In this document: piece after piece, positions 22,985 to 34,689 of the stretch
Position numbering within the stretch: position 1 is the first letter of the stretch
Layout of the letters: each line of letters opens with the position of its first letter
Assembly (NCBI GenBank): GCA_001692895.1
Contig: KV748179.1
Coordinates: forward strand, 372,001 to 436,000
Length of the DNA stretch: 64,000 nt
Source: Cenococcum geophilum 1.58
Taxonomy: Eukaryota > Ascomycota > Dothideomycetes > Gloniales > Gloniaceae
Reading direction: 5' to 3'
The notes under the pieces: model-generated
What the model saw: only the letters and a program-made list of their open reading frames with translations
What the model was told of the DNA's origin: nothing
Databases searched by the model: none
Translations under genes and position numbers: made by a program

Positions 22985-23630
22985 GTCGTAATACCCTTAT
23001 AGGCGAGCTTAAGCACTAGGCGTTCGCTACTGCTGTCTCTCGGTTATCTAAACGAATAGCAGTAATGCCTTAGCAGTTGCAACCACCCTCTATAGCAATG
23101 ATAATCTAATCTAGCCTTAGAAGCCGTATAAGCGACTTAGCTCTATTTATAAGCTAATTAATATCTAAAAACCGGAGGACGAGGGAGGCCTTAGCGACTA
23201 CTTGTTTAAGTTCTTTATAAGGTTTACTAAAGACGAGGTTAGAAAGCTCGCACGCGAGCTTAATCTGCCTACTAAATTTATAACCGATCTACGCTTTAGC
23301 TAGCTAAACGCGTTAACGAGTTTGCCTAATAAATCCTCACTTATCTTCCTCTAGCGCTTAGCTTATCCTCTCCCTCTTAGCTATATAATATTATTCTTTA
23401 GCTATAGCCGACCTTAGCTATTATAAGTTTAGAATAGTATTCTATAAGATATATAGAAGAAGTTTAGAGCGAGGATTTAACTTAATAAGTATATAATAAC
23501 GCCAGAAATGATTAGGCAGTATATAATGGCTATTAGTAGGTAATAATTTAATATTTAGCTTTATTAATAATATAGAAGTTTATATCTATTATCTAGGTAA
23601 AGAAGATTAAGAACTTTTTATACTAGTTAC
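22985..23630 (+). pseudogene. HARBI1-like (DDE_4) transposase N-terminal fragment
   Basis: RIP-altered plus-strand coding remnant. Readable blocks are FFIRFTKDEVRKLARELNLP, KFITDLRF and, about 25 residues later, RLAYPLPLS. They follow the order of the N-terminal half of fungal HARBI1-type nucleases, where an EFIT block precedes a RLAYP block. The downstream half with the catalytic DDE residues is not recognisable. The sequence changes at about 23640 to a block of ordinary composition, so the gene is truncated or interrupted there. Confidence 0.6.
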
Positions 23631-23904
23631 TATAAATAGCGTGGCCAGAACCAGACGACCGTTTGAACAACCGGCCAGCGAACACCACGATTGATTCAAT
23701 CGATCGATCGAATCGAACCAGAGCCCTAATATCAGCCTGTTACCGAACCAAATCAAATCAAGGCCTCCTAGGGACCCTAGACGACCACCGTTCAAATGTA
23801 CAGCCAGCGAACGCCCATAGAGAACAATTCAAATCAATACAACCAATCGCAATCGAATCAAGCAGAGCCTTCGATCGGGCCGACCTCTCCCCCGAATTAC
23901 AGAT

Positions 23905-24236
23905 ACAGACAGGTAGGCATAGACAGGTAGGCACGACAGGCAGGGACAGGTAGGCACGACAGGCAGGGATAAGTAGGCACAGACAGGTAGGCACAGATAG
24001 GTAGGCACGACAGTCAGGGACAGACAGGTAGGCACGAACGGGTAGGATGGTAGGACAGGTAGGACAGGTAGGACAGGTAGGACAGGCAGGACAGGCAGGA
24101 TAGGTAGGACAGGTAGGACAGGTAGGACAGGCAGGACAGGCAGAATAGGCAGGACTGGTAGGACAGGCAGGACAGGCAGGACAGGCAGGACAGGCAGGAC
24201 AGGTAGGACAGGTAGGACAGGCAGGACAGGCAGGCA
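23905..24236. repeat. GGACAGGYA minisatellite
   Basis: From about 24045 a nearly perfect 9-bp unit (AGGACAGGT/C) repeats some twenty times. Upstream, 23905-24045, longer mixed units with GGCACGACAGG occur. Because nine is a multiple of three, every frame stays open and gives artificial Thr-Cys-Pro or Leu-Ser-Tyr peptides; these are not genes. The array keeps its CpA sites while the flanking transposon remnants are RIP-depleted. Confidence 0.92.
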
Positions 24237-24599
24237 CTAGGCCTAGTTAGGAAATCAGTATACGGCCAGTAGATCGTCAGGAACACCGCCAATTGACGAT
24301 TTGGAGCCACTACGAGAGGCTTCCCGCTTATCTTAATTAATTATTTAATACCCAAATTTTAAATTTTAAAAAATATTATTATTTCTATATAAATATTACG
24401 GTTGTAGGAAATATTATAACTATTAGAATTTTTAAAAATAATATTGCTAATATGGCCCCGGGCTAGCCCCTACTACCCTCCCGTTTTCCTGACGCTATAC
24501 TAAAACTTTTCTCCTATTCCCTATTATTAATAAAAAAATACCTACGCTATATATTACGAGCTTTCTTATTAAGTTAATCTTTTTACTACTCTCTCCCTT

Positions 24600-25650
24600 T
24601 TTTACTTACTTCCTTAGCTACTAAACTATATAAAAGACTTAATACCTTATTCTAATACTTATCCTACTTTCCCTCTATAGCTATAAAGCGTTAGCTAGTC
24701 TCGCCTCTTATCTAATTAATAATTTTATATAGTTCTATATAGGTAACTGTCTTAGCTAATAGAGTAGAAGTAAATATATAAGACTCCCTTATAGTAGTAG
24801 CAACGACCCTAATAGACTTTAGTATAGCTATAGCTAGATTATCTACTATATAGGGCGTTATTACGGCGTTTTAGCGTCCCTTTTAGCTGCTATAAGTAGA
24901 AGAATTAGAGGCTCTACTATAGCTAGACACTTCACCTCTTTTACTAACTCTATGGGTAGATTTAGTATCTTCGTCCTTATAGTTAGATAGAGCCTTATCT
25001 ATACGCTATTTATTATCTAAATTCTATATAAGATTTGTCTAAATTACCTCTCTTTAAGTTGCTTATTAAGTCCTCTTAGAAAATTACAAGATAATATTAA
25101 CTTATTTAATAAGGAGATTAAAGTAGATAAAAAACTTACTATAGCGAATCTCTCTACTAAAAGTATTATCCTCCTTAATTTTCTTTTTCCTTTTACTTAT
25201 AAGCGTATTAAATAAGGCCTTAATTAAATAGAAGTTATACTTTAGGCCTCCTTTTTTAACGTATTTCCTTATAAGCATTCTCTGAAACTTATTCTTTTTT
25301 TAAGGGCAAAGCTTAGCTTAATAGATATTTGCAGCTAATAAAGCCAGCGCCTTCTTTTCCGTCTTCCCTATATATAACCTCTTTTTCTAGCCGCCTTTCT
25401 TACCTCCGCTTAAATTTAGTAAATTATTATAATATATTAGCCTATCCTTTATATAAGCTTTGCTTTAAATAGCTTTATTAATAGTTTAGTAGATAAAATT
25501 AGGTATTTACGAAGGTTAGTTTAATATAACTAAGACGGTGCCATATACACGGCATAACTGCTCTACTATATTAATAGTAAATTAGACGTCGCGTATAGGA
25601 TTAAAAGGCATAGTAGTAAAGGCAAGATATAGAAAATATAAGGCTATTTA
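24600..25650 (-). pseudogene. RIP-degraded lysine-rich coding remnant, possible Harbinger accessory protein
   Basis: The minus strand reads, with scattered TAA/TAG, as a basic protein with blocks such as KFQRMLIRKYVKKGGLKYNF, then IKALFNTLISKRKKKIKEDN. It recalls lysine-rich partner proteins often found beside fungal Harbinger transposases, and lies inside the same inverted repeats as the HARBI1-like fragment. That link comes from memory and position; the family is unconfirmed. Confidence 0.4.
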
Positions 25651-25842
25651 GACGGCTTAATTAAAACGTATAAATGTTTAATGATTTCGATATTATATAA
25701 TATCGTTTTAAATAATATTTGCCAAGACCTAGGTGTAATATTTTAGACAACTAATTAAATACTACTAGTAAGCGTCGATTACTTGTTTTGACTTACTTAT
25801 ACTAAATATTAAACAAATATATCGTTCTATTAAAACCCCTCT

Positions 25843-26031
25843 AATAGGAAGCGAGAGTTAGAAGATATATTCTATAAACGGGCTATACTAGGGGTAGCTA
25901 GTCCGCCGGACCTTTGTCTGCCTATATGCAATATATATTAGTATGGGGGAGTACTTACGCAGTCTCTTTAATGCTTAGCGACGTATATATAATAGGATAC
26001 ATGACAGCGCGCGGGCTATCGCGTAGATATC
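25843..26031. other. remnant host sequence between Harbinger and Crypton copy 2
   Basis: About 190 bp with no element homology noticed. By the insertion logic it is the displaced upstream (promoter-side) sequence of the fluG-like gene, or its RIP-altered edge. Confidence 0.5.
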
Positions 26032-28015
26032 CATCACATATTAGGGGGGGTTATTTGGCGCGGTTATAACCTGGGTTAATACGGGGTTAAGGCTACCCCT
26101 ATTAATAACGCGCCTAAACCCCACAGAAGGTCGCGCAGCGACCGCTCCTAAGTACCCTCGTACGCGATTTTAGGCGAAAAGGTATATAATGCGAGTTTGA
26201 TTAGTACTTTTAGGCAATCGCGTAATATTGCTCTAGGTTTAAAATACTTATACTGTAGTAACTAAGACGTCTTAATATAGGACTATACTTTAGTAACCGG
26301 ACGTCTTAATATAGGACTGTATTATAGTTACTACAGTCCTATATTAAGGCGTCTTAGTTACTATAGTAAAATAACTATTTAGATATTCTTATAAAGCTAA
26401 TCTAAAGAATGCCGGCCTTGTAGCTGTTCTAGTTAGTTAATAGCCTATCTCTTATTTCTTGCTATATCGTCTTCTACGCGCCATCTTATATCCTTAATTA
26501 TCCTACGGCAACGGCTATAGGATATAGCCTTGCTGTTAACCCGCTAGTGCGCCACCTAGTAGTTATTAAGAGCTTTAATTAACGGCCTACCTACTAGCCT
26601 TAAAGTCCACTTAACCTAGAGCTAAAACACTAAATTACTACCGTAAAGCATTTTATATTTCCTTAGCGGCGCCTATAGATTAAGGATAAATAGGAGGGGT
26701 TAAGCGTTAGCTTGCGGTAGCTATAGTAGGGGTATAATAAAAGCTTACGGCAGCTACGGCGGGGGTATAATAGAAGCTTACGGTAGCTACTATAGGGGTA
26801 TAGTAGATGTTATAGTAGACGGCTAAGCAGGCTCTACGGCAGTAAATAGTTAAGGACCCCTTAGTATCTCCCTAGGGGTTAAATATATAGAAGAGGGTTT
26901 ATCTAAAGACGGAATTTAGCTATTAACGCGTTTAGGAACGGACGCGAGTATAGGTATAAGTATAGGTATAAATAAAGGTAAAAGTATAGGGCTGTTTAAA
27001 GATGGATATATAGACTCTATAGGCCCTATTTAGATACCTATCTTTTCTTACTAAATCTATATAGGTGCGAATAATGCTAATAACCTTTTTATCTTACTAA
27101 GGCGTTTTAAAATCGTCTATATACGTAATTAAACCCCCTTTATCTCTAAGATCGCGGCCTTATATTTTAGCTTAGCTATAGCCTTATAGATAGGCCAGTA
27201 TTTCCGCATTATTATCTTATCTAGTATAACTACACTAGCTAGTAAGCTTTCTACCTACGCGGTAAACCTTTAGTACTCCTTATAGCTAAAAAGGGAGTCC
27301 TTTTATAAGGGGTGGAGCGGGAACTACTTATATAGAATTACTAAGTCCTATAATAGGATTACCTAAAGCGTATAGAGGAGGCGTAAAAATCCTAAGCCTA
27401 TAAGGTTAAGCCGTATAACCTTATTATTAGCCCTCTTTAAGTAGTAGGTCTCTATATATTTTAGCTAGATATTAGTCTTAGGCCATATCTTTAAGTAAAG
27501 GTCCTCTTTTAGCACCTCTTATATATAGGGAAGAAAGTAGCCCTTTTCTTACTTTAGGAAGCTAGTAATTAACTATATAAATATATAAGGTAGATAGCTA
27601 AAGTAAGCTCCTATTATTACGTCCGTATTCTATTATCCAGCCTATTTAATTTAGGCCTCCTTAACGCCGTTAAGCTTAGAATACTAAACGCTCTACTTAT
27701 AAACACTATAGGTTTTCTCCTTTAAGTAAATCCCTACCCCTTAAAACGACTTTTTATTCCATTTAAATTTCGTATAATAGCTTAACGGTTATTCTAGTAC
27801 TTTAATACTGCTAGGGAAGACGTATAGGTTATAGTAACCTTTTAGCCACTAAAAGAATGGGAAGCTATTAGCGCCGTCTTTACCCTAGCGGTTAAAGAAG
27901 TAAAAGACTATTATAGAAAGAGGGTAGAGAATAGGGTTAGCGTTCCGTATATATCCTATATACTTAACCTTACTATACTAATTCTATTTCCCCTATATTA
28001 TTAATATAACTATAT

Positions 28016-29544
28016 TGTTACGGAAGTGGGCATAAGCTGGAATACAATGTACTAAACGAGGTAGTAATTGAGAAGGCTACGTACACGTAACTATGCGTGG
28101 TTAATACAAAGACATTAGATAAAGAAGAAGAGTCTTTGTATGCTAGGTATAAGGTATAAATAGGGGTTATAGGGGAACGTGCGTAGGTGTTTTGGGACGA
28201 ACGTAAGTATGGGTTAAGAACGTTAAAACGCGCAGAGATATAAGAATAAGTGAGTCCCGTAATAGTACCCCCCCTTACTTCTAAGCTCCTACGAGGCGTA
28301 TTATATATATACTAAAAAAAACCTATTATAGGAAATTTTTTTTATTAGCCCTTCTTTGCCCTTCTACGTCCTCCGTTATATAGGCTTTGCCAGTTCGGTC
28401 CTCCCTTATTTTATTATTAGACTACTAACTTGGTAGGCCTAAAGTATAGCCTAACTTCTATCGCCAGCTATACTCCTATCCTCGCCGCTTAGAGACGCTT
28501 TACTAAAGCTTATTTAGTCCCTTTCTCGCTTCTAGTAGCTTTACGGTTTTCCCTTATCATCCTACTCTAGGTCCCCCTAAAAAATAGCCCCGATTTTTGG
28601 TATAAAATAGGCGATTTTGGTCCAAAATAGGCGTTTTTAGGTGGTATTTATAGCTTATTCGGCAGTATAGTACGGTTAGTGCGGTATAGTACGGTACGGT
28701 ACAGTATAGTATCGGTTTGTATAAGGCTCTTATTAGTAGCAGTATGGTGCTAGCGTAGGTTCCGTAGGCATATTGGCACAGGATCTTATCGGGTAGTAGT
28801 ACGATGTAAGCGACGTGTTTATATATCTAGGGAGCAAAGCTCTACCTAGCCGTGTTTAGGTCGTAGGCTTATTAGCATAACGGGTTATTAGGGTCGTTTC
28901 GTAGGCATATTAGTATAAGTTTTATTAGTCCGTAGGCGTATTAGCACAGAGACTTATTAGGTTTATACGGCAGTAACAGGGCCAGGTTAGTAGGATAGCA
29001 GTATAATGCTAGCGTAGGGTTCAGGTTCGGGTTGTTATGTAGTAGGATGCGAGCTATATAAGGTTAAACCAGAGGGTAGTAACATGCTCGTTTAAAATTG
29101 GTAGCAGTAGGGTACAAGCCAGAGGTCGCAGGCGTATCGGCGTGGTGTCTTATTATACTAGATTAGAGCCCTAGCGTCCTAGTCTACCTATAGCTAGCAG
29201 CTTCTATTCCTACCCTTATACTAGGCGTAAGAAGGCATACTCCGTAACTAGTAGCCCTGGACCTACTAGGTACGTAGAAAAGGGATCTAATGTAGTGTTA
29301 TGGAAGTGGGCATAAGCTGGAATACAATGTACTAAACGAGGTAGTAATTGAGAAGGCTATGTATATATAACTATGCGTAGTTAATATAAAGACATTAGAT
29401 AAAGAAGAAGAGTCTTTATATACTAGGTATAAGGTATAAGTAGGGGTTATAGGGGAACGTGCGTAGGTGTCTTGGGACGAACGTAAGCACGGGTTAAGAA
29501 TGTTAAAACGCGCAGAGATATGAGAACGAGTGAGTCCCGTGATA
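28016..29544. mobile_element. small LTR element (TRIM-like) in Crypton copy 2
   Basis: Fossil of a short LTR element. The LTRs are 249 bp each (28016-28264 and 29296-29544), beginning TGTTACGG and ending CCGTAATA/CCGTGATA, flanked by a 5-bp duplication, tatat. The empty site is visible in Crypton copy 1 near 6168. I count about 18 differences between the LTRs, all transitions. The interior (about 1.03 kb) shows no recognised coding domain; it carries a GTACGGT-rich patch (about 28665-28715) and about five spaced copies of CGTAGGCRTATTRGCA. Confidence 0.9.
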
Positions 29545-29746
29545 TATATATAGTACTAACTTATCTAGTTTAGGCCCTTTATTCTCTAGTTTAATAAAGA
29601 TAAGATTAGTAAGCTAAATATCCTATCTACTCTTACCCTAGGTAATAATAGTATGGCCTAAAAAATGGGTTAGAAAATAATAGCTGTAAATAGTTTATAT
29701 AGTAGTAGTAATATATAAACCTAATAGATGCTTAACCGCAGTTTAA

Positions 29747-30170
29747 CGTATTTTACTACCTAACCGGTAATACTACTAAACCGGCCACCCCAAAAATCCA
29801 CTAAAAATTGGAAAAACTGCACCTTAATATCTTAATAACGGCTTAATAATAAATTCCAAAATTTTATAATCAGCCTTTTATACATATTTAAAACCTTTAA
29901 TTAGGTTTAAAAAGTAATCTACTAAGTAGCTCTAGAGATATCGTAATTTAGCTTAAAATTAAGGGCTAAAACCTAATATCTCAATAATAGCCAGGCTTAT
30001 TACGCTAGAATTTTATTAAGAGTCTTAACGTAGGCATAAAAGGCTAATTATAAAATTTTGGAATTTATTATTAAGCCGTTATTAAAATATTAAGGTGCAG
30101 TTTTTCTAATTTTTGGTGGGTTTTTGGGGTGGTCGGTTTAGTAGTGTTGCTAATTAGGTGGTGGAATATA
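29747..30170. mobile_element. 424-bp MITE with TTAA target duplication
   Basis: The arms are inverted repeats well over 100 bp long. The tip reads TATTTTACTACCTAACC, followed by ACTACTAAACCGGCCACCCC, with the complement at the right. It is flanked by TTAA at 29743-29746 and 30171-30174; Crypton copy 1 has the unoccupied GTTTAAAGG at the matching place. TTAA targets are typical of piggyBac-like elements. There is no coding capacity. Confidence 0.85.
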
Positions 30171-30309
30171 TTAAAGGTAAGACTTAACTAAACCCAGTAT
30201 TTTAGAGGCCGTCTTTTAGTATTAAGTAATTGCCTTTTTAAGGCCGTTAATATTATAGCCGCCGGTAATTATAAATATGCCTTAATTAATAAAGTTAATA
30301 TATTAAATC

Positions 30310-30731
30310 TGTATTATGGACGCTTTAAGTATAATATTACAATTACTAGGAGAGGAGTTAAAAGCAGCTAGTTAGTTAATTAAGGTACGGTCTAGAATAA
30401 AACCGGTAGAACTATATAACGAGGAATAGTAACTAAGGTTATATAACGTGCTACGTATTAAATAAAAGGAATGGGAGGAACTTATATACCTTATATATAA
30501 GACGTACTTCACGTATAAGGAGGATTTCTTAGGAGTATAGTTGTGTATTTAAAGGACCACAGTCCCTACCCAGATAGTTCTTCTCTTTGTAGTAAATCTT
30601 AGAATACAATTGGAGTTAATCTATTAGGCAACCACTCTACTAGTTATTATTACGTTGTTAACTTCTTGTTTACCTATATACCCAGCCTATTAACAAGTCC
30701 ACCGTAGTATTTTCTATAAGGCTTTGTTATA
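30310..30731. mobile_element. 420-bp insertion, probably a solo LTR
   Basis: Present in Crypton copy 2 and absent from copy 1. It begins TGTATTATGG and ends near TTTGTTATA, with imperfect short duplications (aaatc/taatc) around it. No inverted repeats or coding domain were seen. A solo LTR fits the ends and size; a MITE is possible. Boundaries are uncertain by a few bases. Confidence 0.5.
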
Positions 30732-31987
30732 ATCTAGTCCTTATTATAGCGGACGCTATTTAATATTACTAAGAGCTTTACCCCCTATAGAGGCAGTAAG
30801 GCTTTACCTTCTAACTACTATATGTAAAGCTTAGTAATAGTAAAGGCGTAGCTATTTATAACTAAGTATTAGACTATCTTATTAAATAGGGCGTCTAGGG
30901 CCTCCTTATCCTATATCTCTCCTTTATCCTTTATAGCTTTCTCCTCTATAGCTACGGCTACGGCTACCCCTACGGCCACCCCTATAGCCGCCTTTCCCCC
31001 TAGCTACCCTTTTACCCGCCTAGCTATTTTCTACCTCTTCTTTACCTACTCGCTATCTTTCTATATTTCTTTCTATTTTAACTTCTATTTTTAATAACCA
31101 GCGGCTCGCAATTCTTAGTTAATAATTTATAACTTTGGGGGTAAGTAAAGCTTATCTTCTATTACCAAGGCGCCGTCCGTATTACCTTTAATCTTATATA
31201 CTAGTCTTCCTACTCTTTTTACTTTGGCTCGTACGCCCTTATAGTATTTTTTAAGCGCTAGGCCTTATAAATATTATATAGCCGTGCTATTTGGGCCTTA
31301 AATTTACTCTAAAGGCTATAGAAGGAGGAGATTAAGGGGGCTTCCGTTAACCGTAAAGTAGACTATAGGGTAAGAATTTTTTTAAAAGACTCTATATCCG
31401 TAAGAGGTAAGGGGGAAGACGCGTAAGCGCGGTATAGGTAAATAAAGCCACTAAACGCGTAAATATTAAAGGAAAAGAAGAAGAAGAGGGCTCTATATTA
31501 TATAATAAGAATTATAGTAGGCCTTTCTATATAAAATTAGAAGCCCTATATAAGCTAGCGCGGGTATAAGAATAGAAGAGGGTTGGAAAATAGATTATTA
31601 AGGCGATAGTAAGGTTAAAGGCGCCCTAAGGCCCTCTATACTAACCTAGTACTAACCTAGGCCTTAAAAACGCGTCTAAAAAGTAGGGGCCACCACTAAA
31701 GGGGGGGTAATATTTGGACGATATATCGCGGACCTTAGGGGGTTATATATAACCTAAGGTTATGCCAAGCCTAACCTAGACCTCCAATACCTTATCTTAT
31801 AAATTAGACCCTTAGGAGACCGTTAGTACGTGCACTGCGCGTATAGGCGGGTATACTGCGCTCCTTATTAACCAACGAATTCTCTCCCGAGGGTCTGAGA
31901 GCTTATAGGCCTTGTTTTGGTGGTAACGGAGCGTCAAAATACACCAAAAATCACCCTTTTTACTGCCGTATCTCAACCCTTTTATAA

Positions 31988-32310
31988 CGTCTAATTATTA
32001 TAAAAATACTACGGGGTAGAAGCTCTTTAGCTTCTTTATCTATTGCATTAAACAATAACGTTATAGCTATATTATATAAAATATTAGATATAGGCAGTCG
32101 GTCGCATTTTGTCCAAAACTCGTCAGTCTAGTTTTGTCGCAATTTTGCCTTAATTTTGCCTCACTGCTATACTTTATATACTTCTCTACGTCTAATTATC
32201 TCAAAAATACTACGAGCTAAAAGCTCTTTCTCTTCTCTATCGCCTCTATGTTGTGGCGATATTATAGCTCTATTTTACAAGAAGTTAGATATAGGCAGTC
32301 GGTCGGTTTT
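31988..32310. repeat. internal direct duplication in the TA-flanked element
   Basis: Two similar segments of about 120 bp, offset by about 201 bp, start CGTCTAATTAT at 31988 and 32189 and end in AGATATAGGCAGTCGGTCG (about 32085-32105 and 32286-32306). Confidence 0.75.
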
Positions 32311-34689
32311 AGTCAAAATTTACAAAGATTCCGTTAAAAATCTAACTTACGTTCTACGATGATGTATCTCGCCCCCTACTATTCTTAGTAGGGGGTTATA
32401 ATCTATAAATATATAGATATGATTGCCTAAAGAATTTATTATATTAATAAAATATATAATACCTCTCGTGGTTAGGACGTAACTCGTAAAAATAGACAAA
32501 ATTCAATTCTTAAAATATTCACTTCTTACTAAAACGAGGCCTATAAGCTCTTAGACTCTTAGGAGAGAATTCATTAGTTAATAAGGAGTAGTATGCCCGC
32601 CATTGCGCGTAGTGCACTTTTTTTGGGTTTTTTATATCTATTGTATTGTACTATATATAGTACTGCGTATATAGCCTCTAGGCTATAGCGCTATAGTTCT
32701 ATATATATATAAATCCTTTCTAGGCAGCTTAATATATACTAGTAGCTATATCTTAATAGTTTATAAACCTCTAGGCTAGAGGTTTACTGCTCGCTAGTAA
32801 AATACTAGGTTATAATAACTATTAGGTAGTATTAAATTAGTAAAAAAAGGGTAAAGAAAATGGTAAAAGATTCCTAACGCCTGTCCCCGTACTATTTATA
32901 GTTTATTTCTATCCTTTTGCTTACTACTATCTATTTACTAAAAGTCTAGTAGGAGTTACCTCCTTCTAAAGGTCCTACTTTTATTAGCCACTTTCTAGTA
33001 ACTATTTTTATCCTACTTAGATATAGAAAAAGCACCTCCCTTGCTTTCTTTATATAAAAAAACTTCTTTAAGAAAAGAGAAGAGCTTAGTTGTCTTTGCA
33101 TTTCTTTTTTTCTTCTCAATATAGTCTGTATTCTAGTAATAGGTGCTTAGGAGTCTATATAGCTCTATAGTCCCTAAAGTATCTACCTTCTTTATTCTTT
33201 TCTATTGTCTTAAAAAAGGACTTAAAGAAGCCTTTCCCTAGCTTTAATTAAAGAAGGCTAATTATAGCCTTTTAGAATATTTATCCTTAGGGGCTTTAAG
33301 AGAAAAGGAGTAGTTTCCTTTAGAGATCCTAGTATAGTATTTTCCTTTATTTTTACTCTGTTGCTAATTATTTTTCTACTATCCTAGTATATTTTTTCTT
33401 ACTGCTTTCCCTATATAGGCTTAGGATATATAAGAAGATTATATTTTTCTTCTAGAAAGGCCCTTTTTAGCTAGCTTATTTACTATTTTATTTTTTATAG
33501 ATTTCTAGGTAGCTAGGAACCTAGTAAAAGTTAATAGAGATATTTTTACTAGCTAGATAGGAGTAGCTTTACGTAATTTTAAAGACTAGTTCTTGCCCCC
33601 CTATAAGAGAATTAAGCTATAATCTTTTAATAGCTGCTTGGCTATCTATAAAGATATAAACTTATTTCTCTTTTAGTCTTTATTATTTTAGATATTCTAG
33701 AGCCCTGTAGACTGCATAAAGTTCTGCGTTTATAATTTCCATATAAGGTCCTAGATTCCAATTTATTGCGTATTTAATCCTATTCCTCTCCCCTATTTTA
33801 TATACAGCTGCTATACTTAATTTACTATCTTTAAAGCTATCTATATAGTATATATCTACTAGGTCCCATTTTAAGGGTTTTTTTTATAAATTTTCTACTA
33901 GTCTTAAATGCTCTTATGCAGTTTCTTTTTTACTACCCCTAGAGATAGAAAAGAATACAGAGATATAGGAGGAGACCACGGTTTTTACCAATTTAGAGAG
34001 ATTCTCTCTATTTTCCACTTTTGAATTAGTTACTAGACTTTAGAAGCTAGAGAGAGTAGTTAAGTTTTTGGCTATAGAAGGTGCCTTATAGTAGAGTATC
34101 TAGGGCTAAAGCTAGAGCTAAAACTAGTTGCTAGTTTATCCCTATTTTTGTTAATCTCTTTTATATAGGCCTTTTTAACTATATAGTTTTCTCTAAATTA
34201 TAGGATTTTTAATACGTAGCTATTGTAAAGCCTTTTAAATCTAATTCTAGGAGGAGGAATAGAAGCCTCAATTTCCATAGCTTAGGTAAAAAATTCTCTA
34301 AACGCACCTAAAACTAGTTTTAGGGCCTTATTTTATAGAGATTGGTACTTAACTAGTAGGTAGTCTCTAGATTTGCTTTTCCACTAGCATTATATTCTAT
34401 AGTCTGCTATAGTAGTAATATAAGCTATATAGAGCTATTGTAAAGCTTATAGAGATAGGCCTCTTTATATATTACCTAGTCTTCTAATTAAATAGAAGGC
34501 TGTTTTTGCTTTAGAGGGTTTTATTTCTGCGTATTGTTTAAAAGTAAGCTTTAAGTCTAGAAATACCCCTAACTACCTAACTAGGGGTTTGGGGATATTT
34601 CTATAGCTCCTAGCTTTAGCCCTTCTTCTATAGTAGTACGCTTAACATAGAAGAGTATAAGCTCTATTTTACTAATATTAAAACTAATA

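Larger units (their letters stand above)
22799..25842. mobile_element. Harbinger-like DNA transposon upstream of the fluG-like gene
   Basis: Terminal inverted repeats pair AGAGGGGTTTCGATGGAACG on the left with its complement-like partner on the right (AGAGGGGTTTTAATAGAACG when reversed). The match continues through GATATATT and sparser sites. The flanks AAT (22796-22798) and AAT (25843-25845) give a 3-bp duplication, the PIF/Harbinger length. It holds a HARBI1-like transposase fragment on the plus strand (22985-23630), a non-RIP block with a minisatellite (23640-24310) and a lysine-rich minus-strand remnant (24600-25650). The left end lies 34 bp from the longest fluG-like reading frame, so it displaces that gene's promoter to beyond 25842. 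Confidence 0.72.
27000..31300 (-). pseudogene. Crypton tyrosine recombinase, copy 2, interrupted
   Basis: Homologous along its length to the recombinase of copy 1: N-terminal part at about 30730-31300, middle segments at 29550-29746 and 30175-30309, and the remainder at about 27000-28015. The family, motif order and RIP-type decay are those described for copy 1. A tandem array of about 33 bp units (26700-26830, CTTACGGTAGCTA type) replaces the differently worded array of copy 1. No intact reading frame remains. Confidence 0.7.
26032..31792 (-). mobile_element. Crypton DNA transposon, copy 2, with nested insertions
   Basis: Same family as 1877-13735. It begins ACATATTAGGGGGG after CATC (26032-26035) and ends CCTCCAATACCT directly before TATC (31793-31796). 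Three insertions lie inside: 28016-29544, 29747-30170 and about 30310-30731. Without them it is about 3.4 kb, close to copy 1. Differences from copy 1 are mainly C/T and G/A, as RIP acting on two copies would give. Confidence 0.8.

Noticed and set aside
23758-24310. Long Cys/Pro/Thr and Leu/Ser/Tyr-rich frames
   Set aside because: They are translations of the 9-bp minisatellite, which keeps all frames open.
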